Shown: positions 8,205 to 16,572 of the stretch, piece by piece
How the letters are laid out: each line of letters opens with the position of its first letter
How positions within the stretch are numbered: position 1 is the first letter of the stretch
NCBI GenBank assembly: GCA_947476075.1
Contig: CANJPM010000012.1
Span: 1-33,307, forward strand
Direction: 5' to 3'
DNA length: 33,307 bases
DNA from: Beijerinckiaceae bacterium
GTDB taxonomy: Bacteria > Pseudomonadota > Alphaproteobacteria > Rhizobiales > Beijerinckiaceae
Program-made: the position numbers and the translations under genes
Notes under the pieces: generated by a model
Database searches by the model: none
The model's input: the letters and a program-made list of their open reading frames with translations, nothing else
Told to the model about the DNA's origin: nothing

Positions 8205-8993
8205 TCAGCCAAGCAGAACGCGCAATTCTGCGACCACATCATCGGGGATCTCAAGAGGCGACAAATGACGCGCGCCTGCGACGATGCGCAATGTCGAGCC
8301 CGCAATCCCCGCATGCATCGCTTCCGCCATCGCGACGGGCGTTGCGTAATCTTCATCGCCAACGATGATGCGGGCTGGCGCCTTGATGGTGTGGAGCAGG
8401 GGACGCAAATCTGCTGTTCCCAGCATCACGCAGGTCGCTGCATAGGCGGGTAATTCATTGCGCAGGAATACGTCGATGCAAGCTTGCACGACATCTGGTG
8501 AGCGCTCACGGAAACCATCGCTGAACCAGCGAGTTTTCTGGAAGGCGATCAGCCCTTCAAGGCCTTCCGACATCGCCTTGTTGGCGCGCTCTTCCCATGC
8601 GGGCAAAGCATTGTCGCCATAGCAGGCCGTTGTGTCGAACAGACCGAGCCCCTTCGTGCGCGCAGGGTGACGGATTGCGAACGCCAACGAAATGCAACCA
8701 CCCATCGAGGCTCCGGCGACAACAGCCGTATCCCATCCAATCTGGGTCATAAGTTGCGCGAGGTCGTCCGCGAATTGCTCCACTGTGTAGGGACCAGATG
8801 GTTTGTCGGAGGCGCCGTGGCCGCGACAATCGACAGTCAGAATTGCGGCCTCCGACGAAAGGGCCTGCGCCACAGGGTTCCAGAACGTGTGGTCCATCGC
8901 AAGAGAATGCAGCAGCACAACGCGCTTGGAAGATTTTGGATCGCCGTGGATGACGTAAGCGATCCGCGTTCCGTCGGACATAACAGCGTGCAT
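8205..8993 (-). CDS. Alpha/beta hydrolase (3-oxoadipate enol-lactonase-like)
   Basis: This 262-residue cytoplasmic alpha/beta hydrolase resembles the PcaD/enol-lactonase and meta-cleavage-product hydrolase group. Visible landmarks are the oxyanion-loop strand VVLLHSLAMD, CRGHGASDKP, the nucleophile elbow GASMGG with Ser96, the acid region GDEDYATP and the catalytic His243 in GARHLSP. It is the last gene of the unit that includes the LigA/LigB-like pair and starts about 27 bp after the dioxygenase gene, with AGAGG just upstream. Hydrolysis of a ring-cleavage product or lactone is a sensible guess from context, but the substrate cannot be read from the sequence. Confidence 0.85.
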   Translation of the reverse strand: MHAVMSDGTRIAYVIHGDPKSSKRVVLLHSLAMDHTFWNPVAQALSSEAAILTVDCRGHGASDKPSGPYTVEQFADDLAQLMTQIGWDTAVVAGASMGGCISLAFAIRHPARTKGLGLFDTTACYGDNALPAWEERANKAMSEGLEGLIAFQKTRWFSDGFRERSPDVVQACIDVFLRNELPAYAATCVMLGTADLRPLLHTIKAPARIIVGDEDYATPVAMAEAMHAGIAGSTLRIVAGARHLSPLEIPDDVVAELRVLLG

Positions 8994-9019
8994 AAAAGAC
9001 CTCTAAAGCTTGGCGCAGC

Positions 9020-9835
9020 TCACGCTGCGTAATCGTAGGAAACGAGTCCGATTCCAGTTGCCCAGGGAGCGACGGCTTCATAGGCGATGACGCGGGCAGT
9101 GCGATCACCCATCAAGCCCGCAAGACATATCCACGCCAGCAGCTCAAGCGTTCCCGCGCCTGCGGCGGCCAGATCAGCATCGCTATAAGCGGCAAGCTCG
9201 TCGAGCTTTGCATGCGTCAGGCGCTCAAGGAATGTTGCGTCGAAGGCGGTGTCGATATAGCCGTGCTTCAACTCGCCGGGATCATGCGAGAGGCCGCCGG
9301 TTGCGATGATTGCAATGCGCTCTGGAGCTTTATCGAGCACGGCTCGCAGCGTTTGCCCTAGCGCCAGACAACGGGCAGGCGTTGCGCGCGGCGGCGCCAG
9401 CGTGTTGAACATCAGCGGCACAAGCGTCCAGCCAGCGTCCTTTTGCAGGAAACTCAACGGGACGATGGAGCCGTGATCAAGCTTCATTTCATGTGAGAAT
9501 CCGGGTTCGAACCCGTGCGCGTAGCAATGGTTCAAAATACGCTCTGCGAGCGCCGGATCACCGCGATATTGCGTCTTCTCAACCTTGAGCCACGGCTCGA
9601 TTGGCCCCTCAAAACTCTCTCCGCGCCCGATGCAGAATGCGCCGTGATGTTCGAAGAAATTAGCCCAATGCTCCGACGTGAGTAGAATAACTACGTCGGG
9701 CTTTGCAGCGGTCAGCCCTGCCTTGATCTCTTCAAAGCCAGCAAACAAACGCTCGCGTTGATCGAGCGGACAGGCTTCTGTCCAGGCGCGAATGCCGGGC
9801 GCATGGCTGGCGGCGCAGGCGTAAACAATCGGCAT
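9020..9835 (-). CDS. LigB-type class III extradiol ring-cleavage dioxygenase, catalytic subunit
   Basis: This 271-residue protein matches the LigB superfamily (protocatechuate 4,5-dioxygenase beta chain and relatives), Fe(II) enzymes that open catecholic rings next to the hydroxyl pair. Likely iron ligands are His11 (AASHAPG), His56 (LTSEHWANFF) and Glu231 (GTLELLAW). His184 in GGLSHDPGE fits the catalytic base and DHG is at 120-122. This matches the His12/His61/Glu242/His195 set of LigB by order and motif. It starts one base after the stop of a LigA-like gene, as expected for the two subunits of one enzyme. The ring substrate is unknown: protocatechuate, gallate or another dihydroxy-aromatic acid are all possible. 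Confidence 0.88.
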   Translation of the reverse strand: MPIVYACAASHAPGIRAWTEACPLDQRERLFAGFEEIKAGLTAAKPDVVILLTSEHWANFFEHHGAFCIGRGESFEGPIEPWLKVEKTQYRGDPALAERILNHCYAHGFEPGFSHEMKLDHGSIVPLSFLQKDAGWTLVPLMFNTLAPPRATPARCLALGQTLRAVLDKAPERIAIIATGGLSHDPGELKHGYIDTAFDATFLERLTHAKLDELAAYSDADLAAAGAGTLELLAWICLAGLMGDRTARVIAYEAVAPWATGIGLVSYDYAA

Positions 9836-9836
9836 A

Positions 9837-10085
9837 TCAACCTCTGATCGCGCGGAGATAATCGGGTTCGGAAATTTGGTGAATGAGCGTGAACGGGCGC
9901 AGGATCAAACCGTGAGCGCCGAGCTTGTAAAGCGCGCCGATGTCGCGCGCCACGAGTGCCGAACGCTCTTCTTCGGTTAAATCAAACTCGGCTGCGACAG
10001 CCGCAGCCTCGCGCATGAAACGCTCGCGCACTTGCGGATTGCGGTTAACTTCCCGCAGCACTTTATTCAGCGCATAAACGCTCAT
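9837..10085 (-). CDS. LigA-like small subunit of extradiol dioxygenase
   Basis: This 82-residue protein has the all-helical LigA fold signature: YALNKVLREVNRNPQVRERFM, then LTEEERSALVARDIGALYKLG and the hydrophobic C-terminal HGLILRPFTLIHQI. In protocatechuate 4,5-dioxygenase the alpha chain covers the active site formed by LigB. It is shorter than the roughly 120-140 residues of classical LigA, keeping mainly the core domain. Its stop is one base before the LigB-like start codon, so translation is likely coupled. Confidence 0.85.
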   Translation of the reverse strand: MSVYALNKVLREVNRNPQVRERFMREAAAVAAEFDLTEEERSALVARDIGALYKLGAHGLILRPFTLIHQISEPDYLRAIRG

Positions 10086-10178
10086 GCGAGCGACCCTTCC
10101 ATTGGTGACAAGACGACGTTAAGCAGTCCCGTTTGCAGGCGCAACCGCTTGTGGCGGCCACGCCTGTTCGCACATTAA

Positions 10179-10931
10179 TCAGGCGCTGCCAGGCATGATC
10201 GCCGTGCAGCCGCCGTCAACAAACAGCGCCGTGCCAACGATGAACGAAGATTCTTCCGATACCAGGAACAGCACCGCGTTGGCCAGGTCATCGGGCACCC
10301 CGGGGCGGCCAACGAGATTGAGTACAGGACGCGTGGGGTCGAACTCATCCTTGCCGACAGGCGAACCGATCTTGTTGGGCACTACGGCGTTGACGCGGAT
10401 TTTGTGGGGCGCCAGCTGTATCGCCTGTGATTTTGTGAGGTTCACAACGCCGCCCTTTGCCGAAGTATACGCCGTTGCGCGGTCGCGGCCATAATAGCCG
10501 GAGGTCGAGCTGACGTTGACAATCCTGCCGCCGTTTCCATTGGCGATCATTGCCTTTGCGACATATTTTGTAAGCAGGAACGGCGCAGTGAGCGTGATCG
10601 CCAACACCTTGTTCCACTCAGCCGTGGTGATGTCGAACATGTTTTTGTTGTCGGAAATCGCTGCGTTGTTGACGAGAATGTCGATGCGCCCGAACGCGTC
10701 AGATACGTCCTTTACGCACTTGAGGATGTCGTCTTCGCTGCTGACGTCGCACACAAACGCCTGCGCTTTGCCGCCGGCGGCAACAATGTCGGCGGCGACC
10801 TTCTCGCCGCGCGCCTTGTCAAGATCAACGACCGCGATCGTTGCCCCGTTGCGCGCCAGCAGTTTCGAGACGTCTTCGCCGATGTTGCGGCCCGCGCCGG
10901 TGACGATTGCGACCTGATTGGCAAGTTTCAT
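10179..10931 (-). CDS. SDR family NAD(P)-dependent oxidoreductase
   Basis: This 250-residue classical short-chain dehydrogenase has the Rossmann motif TGAGRNIG (11-18), NNAA at 88-91, catalytic Ser in NVSSTSG (about 142), and YTSAK with Tyr155 and Lys159. An Asp in VVDLDKA after beta strand 2 favours NAD(H) over NADP(H). The C-terminal PNKIG and FVDGG stretches fit the family. It starts about 29 bp after the HyuB-like gene and is followed by a 93-bp gap before the LigA-like gene, all on the same strand. Its likely job is oxidation or reduction of a hydroxy/oxo intermediate of the same pathway. Confidence 0.88.
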   Translation of the reverse strand: MKLANQVAIVTGAGRNIGEDVSKLLARNGATIAVVDLDKARGEKVAADIVAAGGKAQAFVCDVSSEDDILKCVKDVSDAFGRIDILVNNAAISDNKNMFDITTAEWNKVLAITLTAPFLLTKYVAKAMIANGNGGRIVNVSSTSGYYGRDRATAYTSAKGGVVNLTKSQAIQLAPHKIRVNAVVPNKIGSPVGKDEFDPTRPVLNLVGRPGVPDDLANAVLFLVSEESSFIVGTALFVDGGCTAIMPGSA

Positions 10932-10960
10932 AATAGGTTCCTTCTTGTTTAGTGATGTTC

Positions 10961-12715
10961 TCAGGACGCGTGCGCCGCCTTCAGGCGTGCGCGCAATTGT
11001 TCCGTGGCCGCAGGCTCAACGGCGTATTTTCTACCCGCGCGAACAAGAGCGACGCCGTAAGATTTTTCGGCCGCTTCCAAAGTCACATACCCCTCGTTCA
11101 CGTCATCGACGACGCTTTGGGGTTCGCGCGCAAGCGCCTGCCCAAGCCCGCCGCCGCCAGGCGTATCGAGGTTGAAGGTGTCTGCAGCCTTGAGTGGGTA
11201 ATCGGCATAGCGCGTGGGCAAACGCTTCTCGTCTTCGCGGCCAGAGTTAACGATGATATCGCCGGTTCGCCCGGCGCCGCCGCCCGCTGCTCCGTTGGGT
11301 GCGATGATATGTTTGGTGGAGCGAATTGAGAAGCGCGCGTCTTGCAGGTTCACATATTCGCGGCGAATGCCTAGCCCACCGCGGAAGGCGCCTGCGCCGC
11401 CGGAATCTGGAATGAGCTCAAAGCGTAAAACTCTTGTCGGGAACTCGCTTTCGATAATCTCAATCGGTGCGATCTTCGCGTTCGACTGATTGACCGACGT
11501 ACCTGAAGCTCCATCCTTGGATGCGCGCGCGCCGCCGCCGCCGCCCAGAATTTCATATTGGACATAACTCTGTCCGGCCTTGGTGCTGCGTCCGCCCAGA
11601 ATAATTGACCGACTGCCGCATCCATCCGCACGCGCTTTGCTTGGCACGATGTTGACGAGCGCTGCAAAAACAGCCTCTACGGTCGCGTGCACCGTCGGGT
11701 TATACGTGTTGACCGGGGCTGGAAAGCGCGGGTTCATTACGCTGCCTTCGCGAGTTTTAACGCTGAAGGCGCGCATCAAACCGCTATTGATAAAAATATG
11801 CGGATCGACGAGCGCGATTAGACAATAGGCGATAGCAGCTTGCACCAGCGGCGGGCGAATATTGGCCGGTCCCTGGGTCTGGTCGTCGCTGACCGTGAAG
11901 TCAAAGACGATCTCGTCGCCTTTCTTTTCAACGATAACGTGAATGCGCACAGGCTGATTCAGCCTCACGCCGTCATCGTCGACAAAGCGTTCGGCCTCGT
12001 AGCGGCCATCGTTCCATTCAGCTATAGCTGCCTTCATGCGAATGCGCGCGAGATCTAGCAGGCGCTCGAAAGAGGTGAGCGCCTTCTCCTTGCCGAACTT
12101 GCGCACAAGCTCTCCGAGGCGTTGCTCGCCAAGACGACTTGAGCCAAGCTGACCACGTATGTCGCCCAGCACGAGCACAGGCGTGCGGCTGTTGCAGGCG
12201 ATGATGCGCTCGATTTCGGTGTTGCGCTCAAAGGCTCGCTGATAGCGCACGGCTGGCAGATGCAAGCCTTCGTTGAAGGTCTCCTTGGCCTGTCCCGAAC
12301 AGGAGCCCGGCACTGGGCCGCCGATGTCGCTTTTGTGCGCGATTGATGCGCAGAACGCGATCAGCTCGCCGTTCGCAAACACGGGCGTCAGCACGCACAT
12401 ATCGGGCGCGTGCGGAGAGCCGCCCTCATAGGGATGATTTATAAGAAAGGCGTCGCCCTCAGCAATATCGTCGTATTCGCGAAGCACCGCCTGACAACAG
12501 GCGGGGAATGATCCTATATGCAGCGGCAACACCACATGCTGCGCGACGACGTCGCCCGCAGCGTTCATAATTGCGCAGGAGGCGTCCTGACTTTCGCGCA
12601 CGATCGTCGAGTAACCCGTACGGAACAGCGAGTTTTGCATTTCCTGCACAATGCCGTCGAGGCTCGCCTTGATGATTTCGAGTTCGACTGCGTCAACCTT
12701 TGGGGAGCTTGTCAT
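10961..12715 (-). CDS. Hydantoinase B/oxoprolinase family protein
   Basis: The track starts this ORF at a TTG (12730). The better start is ATG at 12715, one base after the stop of the upstream HyuA-like gene with GGAG nine bases before it. This gives 584 residues beginning MTSSPKVDAVELEIIKASLDGIV, the usual opening of HyuB/AcxB. Family motifs include GDAFLINHPYEGGSPHAPDM, IAHKSDIGG, and the Gly-rich C-terminal GGLGIRREY and TPGGGGLGQAL. With HyuA it forms an ATP-dependent complex of the kind seen in hydantoinases, 5-oxoprolinases, acetone carboxylase and acetophenone carboxylase. There is no AcxC-like small subunit here. The exact substrate cannot be told. Confidence 0.9.
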   Translation of the reverse strand: MTSSPKVDAVELEIIKASLDGIVQEMQNSLFRTGYSTIVRESQDASCAIMNAAGDVVAQHVVLPLHIGSFPACCQAVLREYDDIAEGDAFLINHPYEGGSPHAPDMCVLTPVFANGELIAFCASIAHKSDIGGPVPGSCSGQAKETFNEGLHLPAVRYQRAFERNTEIERIIACNSRTPVLVLGDIRGQLGSSRLGEQRLGELVRKFGKEKALTSFERLLDLARIRMKAAIAEWNDGRYEAERFVDDDGVRLNQPVRIHVIVEKKGDEIVFDFTVSDDQTQGPANIRPPLVQAAIAYCLIALVDPHIFINSGLMRAFSVKTREGSVMNPRFPAPVNTYNPTVHATVEAVFAALVNIVPSKARADGCGSRSIILGGRSTKAGQSYVQYEILGGGGGARASKDGASGTSVNQSNAKIAPIEIIESEFPTRVLRFELIPDSGGAGAFRGGLGIRREYVNLQDARFSIRSTKHIIAPNGAAGGGAGRTGDIIVNSGREDEKRLPTRYADYPLKAADTFNLDTPGGGGLGQALAREPQSVVDDVNEGYVTLEAAEKSYGVALVRAGRKYAVEPAATEQLRARLKAAHAS

Positions 12716-12716
12716 G

Positions 12717-14780
12717 TCAGGCGGCTCCAATGGTGATAATCATGTTGCGATATTCATCCACGCGCACATGCTGACCCGGGGGGATCACGCTGGTGCAATC
12801 GAGTTGATCGACGATGGCGGGGCCGGAAAATGTGGCGCCGACATCGAGCTTTTCACGCTGGTAGACAGGGCATTCGATATTAGCGCCATTGAAGCGCGCA
12901 ACCCGCATTTCACGGACAGCGCCAGCAAGGGGAGCGCCGGTGGGTGCGAACTTCGGCAGTTCAACGGGCGGTACGCGGCCAATGCCGCGCACGCGATAGG
13001 AGATGATCTCAACGGGCTCCTGCGGCGCGGTGTGGCCGAACATCTTGCGATGTTCTTCATCGAACGCGCTGCGTAATTGCGCGAGTCCGCCCGGCGCCAG
13101 CGGCGCGTTGCAGGGCAGGGTGATCTCGTAGCCCTGGCCTGCGTAGCGGATGTCCAGCGCGTATTCGATTTCGGCCTTCTCGTCGGTGAAGCCCTCTTCC
13201 GCCAGTTCCGTTCGTGCTTGCGCTGCAAGCTCTTCCAGCACAGCGTTCACGTCACTCTCGTCTGCGCGCGACAAAGCGGTCAGGCGCGAGCGCACGTAAT
13301 CGTGCTTTACGTCAGACATCACCAGGCCCATGGCGGAATAGACGCCTGGATACAAAGGCACGATAACGCCCGCCATGCCTAGTTCCGCTGCGATGGGGCC
13401 AGCATGCAGCGGGCCGGCGCCGCCAAAGGCGAGCAACATGAAATCGCGCAAATCATGGCCGCGCATGGTGGAGATGGCTTTGATGGCTTCCTGCATCTTG
13501 ACGTTGATGATGCGGACCACGCCTTCGGCAGCGTCCTGCGCCTGCATGTCGAGCGGCTTGGCGACGGCATTGTTGATCGCATCATGCGAGGCTTGCGCAT
13601 CAAGGCGCATCTTGCCGCCGAGAAAGTTATCGGGGCTCAAATAGCCAAGTACAAGATTGCAATCGGTGATGGTGGGTTGCGTGCCGCCGCGCCCGTAACA
13701 TGCGGGGCCTGGCTGCGCGCCAGCGCTTTGCGGGCCAACGATAAGCTCGCCAAAGCGATCGACATGGGCGAGGGTGCCGCCGCCCGCACTCACCGTGTTG
13801 ATCTCAATCATCGGCAGGGCGACGTCGCGGCCTTCCACCTTGCCGCGATTGGCGATGGATGGTTGCCCGTCCTTGATGAGGGCGACGTCGCAAGACGTGC
13901 CGCCCATGTCGAAGGTGATGAGGTTTTGAAAACCGGTTGTGCGGCAAGCGTAAACGCTTGCCGTGATGCCGCCGGCAGGACCAGACAGCACCGTGGCCAC
14001 GGCCTTCTTTGCTGTGGCTTCAAACGTCGCCATCCCGCCATTGGATTGCATTATGTACTTCTGCCGCGTCGTCACGCCCGCGCTCTTCAGGCGCTGATCG
14101 AGATTGGCGATATAGCGCGCCAGTATCGGCTGCAAATAGGCGTTAATCACCGTGGTGGACAGGCGATAATACTCACGGATCTGCGGGACGATTTCACTGG
14201 AGATGGAGACGCCGCAGCCCGGAATCTCCTCTTCCACGATTTCGCGCGCGCGTTGCTCATGCTGCGGCGCCAGAAACGAAAACAAAAAGCAGATCGCGAT
14301 GGATTGCACCTCTTCTTCGCGCAGTTCCCGCAGGGTTTGACGCAGCGCGTCTTCGTCCAGCGGCAGAAGGACTTCTCCTTCAAACGATACGCGCTCGACG
14401 ACTTCGCCGGTGCGGCTTGGCGGCGCCAGCATCGCGGGCTTGTCGTACATGATGTCGAAAATGGCCGGGCCGTGCGGTCGTGATTGTTCGCCCACTTCAT
14501 AAATGCCGCGAAAGCCCTTGGTGACGAGCAGGCCGGTGCGCACGCCCTTGCCTTCGAGCAATGCGTTAGTGCCAACGGTCGTGCCGTGGCAGAAGAAGCC
14601 GATCTCTTCAGGCTTCACCCCGGTCGCGATCAGCTCTTCGACGCCAGCTAAAATGGCGCGCGAGGGGTCGTCTGGCGTCGAGGGAATCTTCGCGATCGAG
14701 ACTTCGCGGGTTTCGTCGTTGACGTAGACGAAGTCCGAAAAGGTTCCGCCAGTGTCGACGGTCAAACGATAGTGCGCCAT
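12717..14780 (-). CDS. Hydantoinase A/oxoprolinase family protein
   Basis: This 687-residue protein carries the actin-like ATPase motifs of HyuA: DTGGTFSD (9-16), HGTTVGTNALLE, SNGG, LSGPAGG, FDMGGTSCDV, SAGGGT, GPACYGRGG and FGGAGPLHA. The N-terminal Hydant_A_N domain spans roughly residues 1-190 and the catalytic hydantoinase domain about 200-490. It is the first gene of the minus-strand Hyu-SDR-Lig-hydrolase unit and is tightly coupled to HyuB. Roles for the family include ATP-driven amide-ring opening (hydantoin, oxoproline) and carboxylation of ketones. The aromatic-degradation genes in the same unit make an acetophenone-carboxylase-like role worth considering, but this is inference. Confidence 0.92.
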   Translation of the reverse strand: MAHYRLTVDTGGTFSDFVYVNDETREVSIAKIPSTPDDPSRAILAGVEELIATGVKPEEIGFFCHGTTVGTNALLEGKGVRTGLLVTKGFRGIYEVGEQSRPHGPAIFDIMYDKPAMLAPPSRTGEVVERVSFEGEVLLPLDEDALRQTLRELREEEVQSIAICFLFSFLAPQHEQRAREIVEEEIPGCGVSISSEIVPQIREYYRLSTTVINAYLQPILARYIANLDQRLKSAGVTTRQKYIMQSNGGMATFEATAKKAVATVLSGPAGGITASVYACRTTGFQNLITFDMGGTSCDVALIKDGQPSIANRGKVEGRDVALPMIEINTVSAGGGTLAHVDRFGELIVGPQSAGAQPGPACYGRGGTQPTITDCNLVLGYLSPDNFLGGKMRLDAQASHDAINNAVAKPLDMQAQDAAEGVVRIINVKMQEAIKAISTMRGHDLRDFMLLAFGGAGPLHAGPIAAELGMAGVIVPLYPGVYSAMGLVMSDVKHDYVRSRLTALSRADESDVNAVLEELAAQARTELAEEGFTDEKAEIEYALDIRYAGQGYEITLPCNAPLAPGGLAQLRSAFDEEHRKMFGHTAPQEPVEIISYRVRGIGRVPPVELPKFAPTGAPLAGAVREMRVARFNGANIECPVYQREKLDVGATFSGPAIVDQLDCTSVIPPGQHVRVDEYRNMIITIGAA

Positions 14781-14883
14781 TCTGCTCGCCTGCGTTTAAG
14801 TCCCTGTCCGGGTTTTGCCCGTTCTCTGTCGTTGCAGAGTCGCCGGCAAGCTAATGGACGCAGAGGGCTGCGTAAACCGCCGA

Positions 14884-15747
14884 TCAGCCGGTCAGCTGAT
14901 CGAAGATGAATTGCAGGGCAGGGCGCTTCAGCGCGTGCTTGCGGTAGAGCACCACGAAGGGCGCCGTACCAAATTTAGGGCCAAGGTCGAGCGCCCGGAC
15001 GCCCGGCGGGAGGCGTCGGTCAACGCAGAGCGTGTGGACGATGGCAGGGCCGACACCCAGCCCCACAAGGTCAACTGCGGTCTGGCAGGTGGGGCATTCT
15101 ATATAGGCGGCGTCAGCCAGAGCGCCGCCTGAAGCCTGCAACAAGTCGCGCGTCGCCCGGCCACGCGGGGCCACGATCAGGCGGTCCTGCACGATGTCGC
15201 CAATGCGCACACGCCCGGCATGGTCGCTCTTGTGGATGAGGGAGAACGGCGAATTTGCCACTACTTCCGCCGATATGCCACGCGGCACGCGGGGATAGAC
15301 GCCCATGCAGAAATCGAGCTGGCCCTTTTGCAGCGCCAGCAAAGCGTCAGCTGCGCGATAGACGCGCATGTTGAGCTCGAAGTTTGGAAACTTGGTCCAG
15401 AACTGGTTGAGCTTGGGTACGAAATACCAAAGATAATCGCCGCCGACCGCGATGGAGACGCTGCCTGCTTCCGTTGAGTAAGAGGTGACGGTGGAGAATG
15501 CCCGCTCAGCGCCGTCGATCACCGGAATGATTTCCGCCAACAAGCGTTCGCCCGGGCCTGTAAGCGCCAGCGACTTTCCCTGCCTGCGAAACAGCTCGAC
15601 GCCGACGATCTCCTCCAGCCGGGTAAGTTTGGCGGAAATAGCCGACACGGTGAGGCGCAGCTTGGCGGCGGCGGCCTTCAGCGAGCCCTCTTGCGCAACC
15701 AGCTGAAAAGCGCGCAATTTGCTGAAATCGAGATCTTCAATGCGCAC
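14884..15747 (-). CDS. LysR-type transcriptional regulator
   Basis: This 287-residue LysR regulator has its winged helix-turn-helix at residues 7-66 (FSKLRAFQLVAQEGSLKAAAAKL, then ISAKLTRLEEIVGVELFRR) and an effector-binding domain from about residue 90 (SVSIAVGGDYLWYF). The start is GTG at 15747 with GAGAAAG upstream. It is divergent from the cupin unit across about 213 bp and lies in the same direction as the Hyu-Lig unit, 103 bp upstream of HyuA. It could therefore control either or both. The intergenic repeats at 15765-15821 are the likely binding site. Confidence 0.9.
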   Translation of the reverse strand: MRIEDLDFSKLRAFQLVAQEGSLKAAAAKLRLTVSAISAKLTRLEEIVGVELFRRQGKSLALTGPGERLLAEIIPVIDGAERAFSTVTSYSTEAGSVSIAVGGDYLWYFVPKLNQFWTKFPNFELNMRVYRAADALLALQKGQLDFCMGVYPRVPRGISAEVVANSPFSLIHKSDHAGRVRIGDIVQDRLIVAPRGRATRDLLQASGGALADAAYIECPTCQTAVDLVGLGVGPAIVHTLCVDRRLPPGVRALDLGPKFGTAPFVVLYRKHALKRPALQFIFDQLTG

Positions 15748-15764
15748 GGGCGGCTTTCTCGTCG

Positions 15765-15821
15765 ATCGTCTCGGAATTTTGCATCGTCTCAGAATTTTGG
15801 AACATCGTATAAAATAATTCG
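15765..15821. repeat. Direct repeats, probable LysR operator
   Basis: Two 17-bp repeats, ATCGTCTCGGAATTTTG at 15765-15781 and ATCGTCTCAGAATTTTG at 15783-15799, differ at one base and are spaced 18 bp start to start. A third, weaker copy beginning ATCGT (ATCGTATAAAATAATTCG) starts at 15804. The set lies in the LysR/cupin intergenic region, where autoregulated LysR proteins usually bind. The AT-rich third copy could overlap the cupin promoter. Confidence 0.7.
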
Positions 15822-15960
15822 ATTTACGTGAAGTCTCGCGCGTTATATTTCAAAGCGACACGCTAATGGGGCAGTCGCGCTCAACGACTTTACCATGGCC
15901 ATTGCGGCGCGGGCCCCTCAAGAGCTGCGCGCCCGACATCATCAGACAGGGACCTGTGGA

Positions 15961-16545
15961 ATGAGTTCTGAACAATCTGCTCCCACGGCGGGCCACAACA
16001 GCATCAACGACGGCAAGGAAGAGGTCGTCTGGGAGCGCTGGACTCGCAAGCGCGTTTTTGTTCGCGCGCTGGAAGGCACTTACGGCGAGCTGGTGAAAGA
16101 CCTGTTCACCCAGCCGCGCGTCTATTCCACAAAGGATCACAAGTGGAAGGGCGGCCCGGGCCATTATGGCAAGAAAATCATCAATCCCCAGGCCGTGAAG
16201 GTTGCGCAGTCGATCGAGACCCACATCGAAGTGTTCTCGCCCGGCGGCTATGGCCAGAAGCATGGCCACATGAACAGCGCGATCTTCTTCGTGCTCAAGG
16301 GCAAGGGCCATGACGTCCACGATAACAAGCGCATCGACTGGGAAGCCGGCGATGCGTTGATCGTTGAGAACGCCTGCGTGCATCAGCACTTCAGCGACGA
16401 TCACGACGATGAATGCGTCACGCTCGTTATGAAGGCCAAGCCGCTGTTCCTGTTCATGCACATGCTGTTCCAGAAGGTGTCGGAATTCCCGCCCAAGGAA
16501 GGCACCGCAAAGCAGCTCGCCTACACGCCGCCGAAGGATTTGTAA
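15961..16545 (+). CDS. Cupin domain-containing protein (first of pair, Glu ligand replaced)
   Basis: The track starts at 15895, but ATG 15961 has AGGGA eight bases upstream and yields a plausible 194-residue protein beginning MSSEQSAPTAGHNSI. The single cupin domain runs from about residue 85 to 165. Motif 1 is QKHGHMNSAIFFVLKGKG with His101 and His103, but the position normally held by the metal-ligand Glu is Ala107. Motif 2 is GDALIVENACVHQHF with His141/His143. The missing Glu may mean a three-His metal site or a non-catalytic partner. It is followed after 27 bp by a second cupin with intact ligands and the same HQHF phrase, so the pair may form a heteromer. Function unknown; oxygenase or isomerase chemistry is common in the fold. 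Confidence 0.85.
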   Translation: MSSEQSAPTAGHNSINDGKEEVVWERWTRKRVFVRALEGTYGELVKDLFTQPRVYSTKDHKWKGGPGHYGKKIINPQAVKVAQSIETHIEVFSPGGYGQKHGHMNSAIFFVLKGKGHDVHDNKRIDWEAGDALIVENACVHQHFSDDHDDECVTLVMKAKPLFLFMHMLFQKVSEFPPKEGTAKQLAYTPPKDL

Positions 16546-16572
16546 GCCGCACAGGCTTGAGGAGATCAGACT

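Noticed and set aside
13404-14483. 359-residue plus-strand ORF
   Set aside because: It is antisense to HyuA, with shadow-like composition and no motif or ribosome-binding site.
14781-14883. Small hairpins (CTCTG/CAGAG, CGGG/CCCG) between LysR and HyuA
   Set aside because: The stems are only 4-5 bp with no T tract, too weak to call a terminator or riboswitch.
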